Translations under genes and position numbers: made by a program
NCBI GenBank assembly: GCA_023374025.1
Contig: SIJG01000063.1
Span: 310,001-374,000 of the forward strand
Direction: 5' to 3'
Source: Heterodera schachtii
Taxonomy: Eukaryota > Nematoda > Chromadorea > Rhabditida > Heteroderidae
DNA length: 64,000 bases
Notes under the pieces: model-generated
Told to the model about the DNA's origin: nothing
Seen by the model: the letters and a program-made list of their open reading frames with translations, nothing else
Database searches by the model: none
Shown here: piece by piece, positions 57,713-64,000 of the stretch
How the letters are laid out: every line of letters begins with the position of its first letter
How positions within the stretch are numbered: the first letter of the stretch is position 1

Positions 57713-58113
57713 GGGGTCAAGGCAGTTCGTACAATGGCGTTTCGTACAATTTGAAATGGGAATGGCCATAACTTTTTTGTTCGTCGGTTGATTTCTTCAA
57801 AATTGGTATCATTCGAAAGCTCTACGTGTTTAGAAGCTATCATTAAGCAGAAGTTAAGCGATTAATCATCTCAACAAAAAGTTATGATTTATAGTTTACA
57901 AAAAATTAGGATTTTCTTGAATTTTTAAGTCTTATCAATCATAACTTTTTGTTGAGATGATTAATCGCTTAACTTCTGCTTAATGATAGCTTCTAAACAC
58001 GTAGAGCTTTCGAATGATACCAATTTTGAATAAATCAACCGACGAACAAAAAAGTTATGGCCATTCCCATTTCAAATTGTACGAAACGCCATTGTACGAA
58101 CTGCTATCGACCC
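57713..58113. mobile_element. Foldback MITE, 401 bp, 9-bp target duplication
   Basis: Two arms of about 165 bp (for example CAGTTCGTACAATGGCGTTT and its inverse near 58095) are almost perfect reverse complements around a spacer of about 50 bp. The 9-bp direct repeat GCATTTTTT (57704-57712, 58114-58122) flanks it, as for Mutator-like elements. Confidence 0.85.
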
Positions 58114-58183
58114 GCATTTTTTAGATGTGAGTAAATTGTATCGGATTCAGGCGCAACACACACCAATTAGGCTTAGTTTTGTC

Positions 58184-58413
58184 TAGGTTTGTACGCGACC
58201 GGGACTGGTACTGAAAAAAAACGTACAACTGAGTACCTAAGTCCCGGTTTTGACCGGGGAACCGGAACTAGCCCCGGTTTTTTCCCGGTTTTCCCAGCCA
58301 AAAAGTCCCGGTTTTGACCGGGGAACCGGAACTAGCCCCGGTTTTTTCCCGGTTTTCCCAGCCAAAAAGTCCCGGTTTTTCAACCCGAAAAGTCCCGGTC
58401 CCGCACAACTCTA
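58184..58413. mobile_element. hAT-like MITE, 230 bp, with an internal 64-bp tandem duplication
   Basis: Left end TAGGTTTGTACGCGACCGGG, right end CGCACAACTCTA. Flanking repeats GTTTTGTC (58176-58183) and GTTTTATC (58414-58421) match at 7 of 8. The 64 bp at 58239-58302 are repeated at 58303-58366. Confidence 0.85.
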
Positions 58414-58895
58414 GTTTTATCCATTTTATCACCTCAGGCGCTATCAAATATTGTTCTAACTTTTGTTCAAATCTCATTTTGAGGATACGAAAAAAAAACC
58501 ATGGTTACGGAAATTGTTGGTTTTTGTAACCTTTAAATGCTGGCTTTTCTGATCATAAAAATGAAAATTTTATTTATTCATATAAAAAAATAAATTATAC
58601 AAGGAAAATGTCAAATTTTAAGGAAAATGCAATTTAAATGAACGATTTTGTCTATTTTTTAGGGTAATTGCCCCTTTTTGAGAACTCTCCCCCATTCGCA
58701 GTGCAATTAAGCCAAATCTTTTATTTTTTGTTATCATTCAAAAGCGCAAAGATCTCTTCATTTTATTAATTGCCTATAAATCTTATTAACTTTCAAAAAA
58801 ATTAGTGTCAAAGATTATTGGGCCTTTTTCAAACTATTTTGGTTGCAATTTTTTAATTTGATGAAACTTTGAGTGAAAAGAATGTTTTATTATAG

Positions 58896-58925
58896 AGTTG
58901 CAGCCCGTCCCCGATCCCCGACATG
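58896..58925. mobile_element. Fragment of a hAT-like left end
   Basis: TAGAGTTGCAGCCCGTCCCC begins a second element into which the 58934-59751 element appears to have inserted. Its right end was not found. Confidence 0.4.
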
Positions 58926-58933
58926 GTTTTTTG

Positions 58934-59751
58934 TAGGGTTGCTCCCCGACCCCGAGCCCCCCGACCCGACCCGAGACGTTTTTGAGACCTATTCCCCGAC
59001 CCGACCACCTACATGTCTCCCCCCGAGGTCCCCGGCCCCCGACTTTTTGTCCCCCGACCCCCCGACACTAATTCGGGGAATCGGGGACCCCGAGCATATT
59101 AATTCAACAACGAAGGGGGGAAAGGTTGAAAATTCTTGAAATTTTGAACAATTTTGTTAATAAAATTAAATTAAAATTCCGAAAAACTTTTCGGCGGCGC
59201 CTATCGGCACCAACTGCCCCCCAAAACTCCAAATTTTTTCTTAAAATTAGCTCGAAAATCACAAAATTTGGACAATTTTTGGACAAAATTCTCTTAACAA
59301 ATTATACTCATTTTCAAAAATTTTCCCCGGCGGCGCCTATCGGCACCGCCGGACCACTTTCGCCCACCCCAAGTTTCCAAAAAAGTTTTTGAAAATCGCA
59401 CCGCTAAAATTGTTCAAATTTATGAGATTAAAATTTTTGAGCCTCAGAATTCGATTTTCGGTTTCTGAAAATTTTTGGGGCCTGGGATGCCTTGTTATAA
59501 AATGCCAAATTGGACGCACTTTTACTTGCTCCAACGAATGAATTTTAATCAGATGATTAAAGTGAAAAAAGGAAAATTTACGAGCATTTAAAAAGAAAAA
59601 TTAGTTTTTTCGTTAAAAAATTTTGTTCATCACTACCCGATCGGGGACCCCCGACAATTAAGCTCCCCCCCCGACCCGACCCCCGACATGTCGCCCCCCG
59701 AGTCCCCGGCCCCCGACATTTTGCCCCCCGAAGGGTCGGGGAGCAACCCTA
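58934..59751. mobile_element. hAT-like element, TAGGGTTGCTCCCC ends, 818 bp
   Basis: Ends TAGGGTTGCTCCCCGACC and, inverted, GGGGAGCAACCCTA. Perfect 8-bp target duplication GTTTTTTG at 58926-58933 and 59752-59759. Subterminal CCCCCGACCCG repeats on both sides; two GC-rich cores at about 59192-59215 and 59327-59355. Confidence 0.92.
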
Positions 59752-59759
59752 GTTTTTTG

Positions 59760-60530
59760 AGTTCTTCTGGCTATAACTGTTTTTTTTTGAAACACCATGA
59801 AATTTTTTGAAATTTTGCCAGGCTAATAGAGAAGGCTTTAGAGCTATCGAAAAAATTTATTTACTCTTGAGCCAGATTAAGCGTTATTTTTTTTGTCAAA
59901 AATTTTCCATTTGATAGTTTTTTAATTAATGCCCTTTTAGAAGCTTTTTGTGTAACGACCCAGCAGCTCCCCGACCTTTTTGATTCTAAGCAGATGACTG
60001 AATGATGAAACGCCCTTAGGCCTCTGATAATCATGCGATAAAAATGCCCTTTTCTCAGAATGGCTTTACAAACAAATGCCTTGCCAATGCACGTGCCAAA
60101 TTCTTTTTGCCGAATGACAATAAAAAATTGAAAAAAATCCATCGTTAAATAAATTTTTATATTTTATAATATACATAATTATTACTAAAACATTTTCATC
60201 TTTTTTGTATATAATATTAAAATATAATTTTATATGATTCGGGCATTTCTCAGCAAATGTCTTTCTCTTCAATCAGAAAAAATCCATTCGAAATATTTTA
60301 CAAAAAGAAAAAAAAAAATGTTTTATTTTACATATTAAAAATTATTATATTAAAATATTATATAGCTGGCCCAAAATATTTAGAAAAATGGAAAAAAATA
60401 ATAATAATTTAGAAAATCTTTTGTAAACATTTAAAAGCTTTTTATCTTTTTTTAATTCTTGAATCATTCTAAACAATTCACCCATTTTTTAAATAATATA
60501 ATAATTAAACCGTTAAAAGCTTTTATTTAG
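59760..60530. other. Upstream region of the second J-domain gene
   Basis: 59770-59900 is a GTCATAAC-type dispersed repeat. 60235-60531 duplicates 53740-54026 with minor indels. No other gene seen. Confidence 0.5.
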
Positions 60531-60531
60531 A

Positions 60532-63428
60532 ATGTGCCGACCCAAAAAGCGTCAATTGTTGCAATTATTTTTATTATTATTTTGTTATTTGATTGATGGA
60601 CATCAATTAGGCCCAGTGCAAGTAATTGAGAACAATTTAGAACAAACTGAAGAAGTAAAAGCGAAAAACATTGAAATGGCACAACAAATTGTTGAAATCC
60701 GCAAAAAAAATGTTAATAGGAAAATTGAAAATGAGCTGTTGGAAGTGTGCAATTTGTTGAAATGTTCCAGCAAAAATTTAGACAAATTTTTGAAAATTCA
60801 ACTTTTAAAAATGCACCCGGACAAAGTCGGGGCTGAAAATGCCAAGTTTGCCGAAGAAGCAACCAAAGGTAAAATGTTGGCATTTTTTTTTTTGCATATT
60901 AATTATTTTACAACTTTCTTTTTAATTTTATTTATTTTAGTGATTAATGAGTTGCGCCAATTTGTTCAAGCGAATCCACTTGAAGGTATTTTCTTAATAA
61001 AAAATTGAACAATCCCACGGAATTAAGAACTTTAATAAATAACCAAAACAGAAGCATGCATTTATTTTGGCATTTTCGAAGAAAAATTAAAACCTATTTG
61101 AAAATAATTTGAATAAAATTAATTTTTCAATTCTTTTAGCAAATGAAATTCTTACAAAAAATCCGAAACTGACATCTGCGACAAAAGGTATTATTTATGT
61201 GTACGATGATGATATTGACGCCAGTTTTCAACAAATATTGCTGTCATGACTAGAGACCGGACTTTTAGGCACGAAAATTTTCAAAATAGGCACCTAAAAT
61301 TGGCATGAAAAAAGTGAAAAAATGCATAAAAAATTACAAAAACGACAAAAAAGGCACAAAATTGAAAAAAGACATACCTAATACTTTTTGGACAACATTT
61401 TAAAAAAAATTATTAAGGATTTTTAGGGAGCAAAACACGTAAAACTTAAAGAAAAAAACTTAGCTTTGATCATTTAAATGATTATTAAATAAACATTTAA
61501 TATTTTTTCGAATAAGGAAAATTTTTAAATTTAAAATTTTGTCTTGAAAAAAAAATTATTGAGAAAATTTTTCAATTCTTAGGGGGTCTATTTTCTGGAA
61601 TTTTTTTTTCGGGTTATTTTTTAGGGGTCTATTTTCCCAGTTTTATTGCATTTTAATGGGATTTTTCGGAAAAAAATGCCAAAAAAGGCACCAAAACGGC
61701 AAAATGCCAAAAAAGGCATTTAAGGCACGAAAATCCCGAAAAGGCAAAAAAAAAAGGCATAATAAAAGACATAATAAATTTGTTTGAAGCTTCTAACACG
61801 CACTTTTTGTGACTTTTTTTTTTTGACTTTTTCATTTTTTGGGATTTTTATGTTTTTTTGCGTATGAATTTTTTCATGACTCTTTACACTTTTTAAGTCA
61901 AAATTTAAATTTTAGTGAAGAAAAATTCTAAAAATAATCCGATCGGCTTAGTCATGACAATTTGTACACAATGCCACTAATTAAAAAAAATAAACCCAAT
62001 AGTTTTGCCAAAAAATATCAATAAAATAAATTAGTATAATATTATTTTAGAATTTTTCTTAGAATTTTTCAAGTTTTTAAGTTTATTTAAATTTTTTGTA
62101 CAAGTCACCTTTATTCAAAATAATTAAGAAAAGTTCTAAATTATATTACCATCATGAATATAAATGTATAAAAAAAACTGAGGGTTTATAAAATTTTCAA
62201 AAATGCAATTTTTTTTAGGATCTGATTACATTGTTCAAGTGTATGAGTGTAAGGTATCAAAAGTGAGGCTAATGAGAAAAAATTTATTTGACAATGATTT
62301 GGATAAAAAACTTAAAATAATTGAACATTATGTGCAGCAAAACAGTAAATCGATGAGAGAAAAATTTTACAAAATGAAGGACGAACTCATTTTTCATCGT
62401 CAAATATTTTTTAATGAGGATTTTGAAATGTTTTTGGAGGGTATTCAACAATGTGGTAAACCCAGTTATGAGCCTAAACAATTTAGTAAACCCAATTATG
62501 ACAAAATGATTGAACACATTGATGAACTGATGGTTAAGCTTTACAAAAAAATGGAGGAATTTAATTGGTAAATTAAAAAAAAAATTAATTAAGCATAATC
62601 AAAAATAAAATATTGGGTTTTTAAGTAAATTTTTATAATATTTTTTTAATTACATAAATGCATGATTTTGAATAAGGTAGGCCGGGCTCGGACATCAGAA
62701 AAACCCAGACACGGATAAATCAGGCTTTTACAAGATCTGGCCCTGGTACCCCGACCCGTTTTTAAAAAAACTAATAATCGCTACGCAACGGTTGGTGCCG
62801 GGTCCAACCGGGCACAAAAATGCCCAATTTTTTGCCAAAACACCCGAGCCCGGCCTACCCTAATTTTTCATCGAAAAAAAGATTAATTACATACTTTCAA
62901 ATTTTTGTTTTAAGTTCACAGTTAATATTGCTCAAACAAAAAGATCTTAAAAAAATGTTTGACCAAAAAATGGAGCAAATTCTGAAATGGAAAACCAATG
63001 CATTTTTGGCAAAGACTGAAATGGAAGAACGCCACGAATTGGAGGCGCAATTGCGCAAAATTCAAACACAAAAAGCCGCACAAATCGAATGCTGCTGCTT
63101 GCCAAAATCCAAATCCGCCCCAGCACTTCTTTCACATAAACTTTTGAATTTGGCATCCAGTTGCAAAACATTGGCGTACAGTTCACCTAAATCGTCGTGC
63201 AAACATATTGAGCAAAAAATCAGCCGTTCTATAGTTAAAAAGCGACAAAACGAAGTGTATCTGATCAATGCGCCAAACAATGATCCAACCGAGGTGCACA
63301 AAAAGTGGCAACATTGGGAAAGTTTGCAGTACACAAGCGCCTTTTTCAATGCCATTGAGGACATGTACCTGTTCAACGTGTCGGATGAAAGGCCATTGAA
63401 GTTCAACAACAAGATGTTCCATGGCTAA
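60532..63428 (+). CDS. Secreted protein with divergent J domain, second of the tandem pair
   Basis: Five exons: 60532-60868, 60941-60985, 61140-61187, 62219-62567, 62914-63428, with the same phases as the paralogue at 54027. The first exon is nearly identical to it (signal peptide RQLLQLFLLLFCYLIDG, one extra Leu), and the HPDK of the J-like domain is kept (LLKMHPDKVGAENAKFAEEA). Later exons diverge strongly: the fourth keeps MRKNLFDNDLDKKLKIIEHY and MKDELIFHRQIFFNE. The fifth has a Cys/Ser-rich insert (QIECCCLPKSKSAPALLSHK) and keeps NDPTEVHKKWQHWESLQYT. The gradient from conserved 5' to diverged 3' suggests different constraints or conversion. Intron 3 carries a hAT-like element. Probably a secreted or ER co-chaperone-like protein. 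Confidence 0.7.
61251..61950. mobile_element. hAT-like element of the TAGAGACC family, 700 bp
   Basis: Begins TAGAGACCGGACTTTTAGGC and carries the AAAAAGGC repeats of 19281-19908 in reverse orientation. The right end is degenerate (CCGATCGGCTTA). Perfect 8-bp flanking repeat GTCATGAC at 61243-61250 and 61951-61958, itself palindromic. It lies in intron 3 of the second J-domain gene. Confidence 0.8.
62677..62857. mobile_element. Short TIR element, TAGGCCGGGCTCGG ends
   Basis: GTAGGCCGGGCTCGG at the left and CCGAGCCCGGCCTAC at the right are perfect inverted ends. No 8-bp target duplication was found. In intron 4 of the second J-domain gene. Confidence 0.65.
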
Positions 63429-63429
63429 A

Positions 63430-64000
63430 GAAGCTGAAACGGCGACACAAAATGCCAAACCAAAGAAAAGCATTTGTGATCTTTTTGAATTTGTTTTTAT
63501 TTTTTATTTTGGCATTATGTGTCGTGGTATTGTCTCAACTCGCTCAGTTCGGTCTCATAGTCAGCCAAGTTTTCGGTCTGTAACTTTGTTCTTTGTCAAC
63601 CAGATCCAACAATCTTGGTATCAGTCGAAAGCTCTTTACATACTCTATTAGCCTTACAAAAAGCAAAAAAAAAAATTCGTCTGGAAAAATTTATTAAGAA
63701 AAAACTTCAAAAATTTCGACTTTTCGCAATTTTCATGTATAACTTTTTTAGAAATTGTCTATTCGCGAAGCAATATCTTAGAAAAAGTTTAAAAATTGTT
63801 GGATTCGGTCAACATTTTCAAAAGTTTATTGACTTAAAGTTTTGTCTTAGACGGAGTTGGCCCGTTCCGGAATTTGTGTCCCCTTTTTTGGGTTAATATT
63901 TTTCAAAAAAAAAAATTCAAAAGTCTTTGAAAATTTCAATTGTTTTGGTCAATATTTTGAAGAATTAATCTTTAAGAGTAAAAAAAAATGTGAAGCCTTT
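63430..64000. other. 3' flank and dispersed repeat
   Basis: About 63600-63860 is another degenerate copy of the dispersed repeat (GGTATCAGTCGAAAGCTCTT). No gene seen. Confidence 0.4.

Noticed and set aside
62677..62857. hAT assignment for the TAGGCCGGGCTCGG element
   Set aside because: The ends are perfect inverted repeats but no 8-bp flanking duplication is present.
1..64000. CRISPR arrays, bacterial operons, riboswitches or ribosomal RNA
   Set aside because: None seen; introns, trans-splice-like sites and receptor families show a eukaryotic nuclear genome.

Overview
The window looks like nuclear DNA of a nematode. It is AT-rich, with small multi-exon genes and short introns ending in TTTTAG or TTTCAG. 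Likely trans-splice acceptors sit just upstream of several start codons. It carries seven-transmembrane chemoreceptor genes of the Srsx type, several secreted proteins with signal peptides, and many short non-autonomous DNA transposons. Three likely GC-AG introns and the run of secreted proteins would fit a plant-parasitic (cyst-type) nematode, but the species cannot be fixed from this sequence. All exon structures were built by hand from open frames, splice signals and phase; most close exactly in frame. Conservation statements rest on comparisons inside the window.

Layout. 203-6172: an inverted duplication. Its right arm is the 3' end of a 15-exon minus-strand BPI/LBP-like lipid-binding protein gene (11350 down to 4945). 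Its left arm is an orphan copy of the last three exons (203-1398, plus). Between them are low-complexity Gln/His/Ala-rich exons on the minus strand. 11400-18120: mostly non-coding and rich in short transposons. 18127-21496: a complete 7-exon chemoreceptor gene (357 aa) with two hAT-like elements in its introns. 22997-about 25405: a secreted helical protein of unknown function, downstream of a decayed LIM-like fragment.

25572-40552 is the most unusual part: a near-complete 15-kb palindrome. Each arm carries one intact outward-facing 162-aa gene (26409-26897 minus; 39124-39612 plus) and wrecked coding remains, including a match to motif A of protein-primed family B DNA polymerases. The best reading is a decayed Polinton/Maverick-like element that became a giant foldback, or two head-to-head copies. 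An assembly artefact must be excluded.

40823-45170: a second chemoreceptor gene (one frameshift) and a truncated third copy. 45556-45627: tRNA-Pro(AGG). 46049-47735: a calponin/transgelin-like single-CH-domain gene (188 aa). 49651-52355: a 64-aa secreted peptide and a Gln/Pro-rich secreted protein with a cysteine-rich tail. 54027-57617 and 60532-63428: a tandem pair of five-exon genes for secreted proteins with a divergent J domain (HPDK). Nearly 300 bp of their upstream DNA was duplicated with them.

The rest is dominated by short terminal-inverted-repeat elements. At least a dozen have 8-bp target duplications typical of hAT elements, and several with unrelated ends share the same GC-rich internal core.
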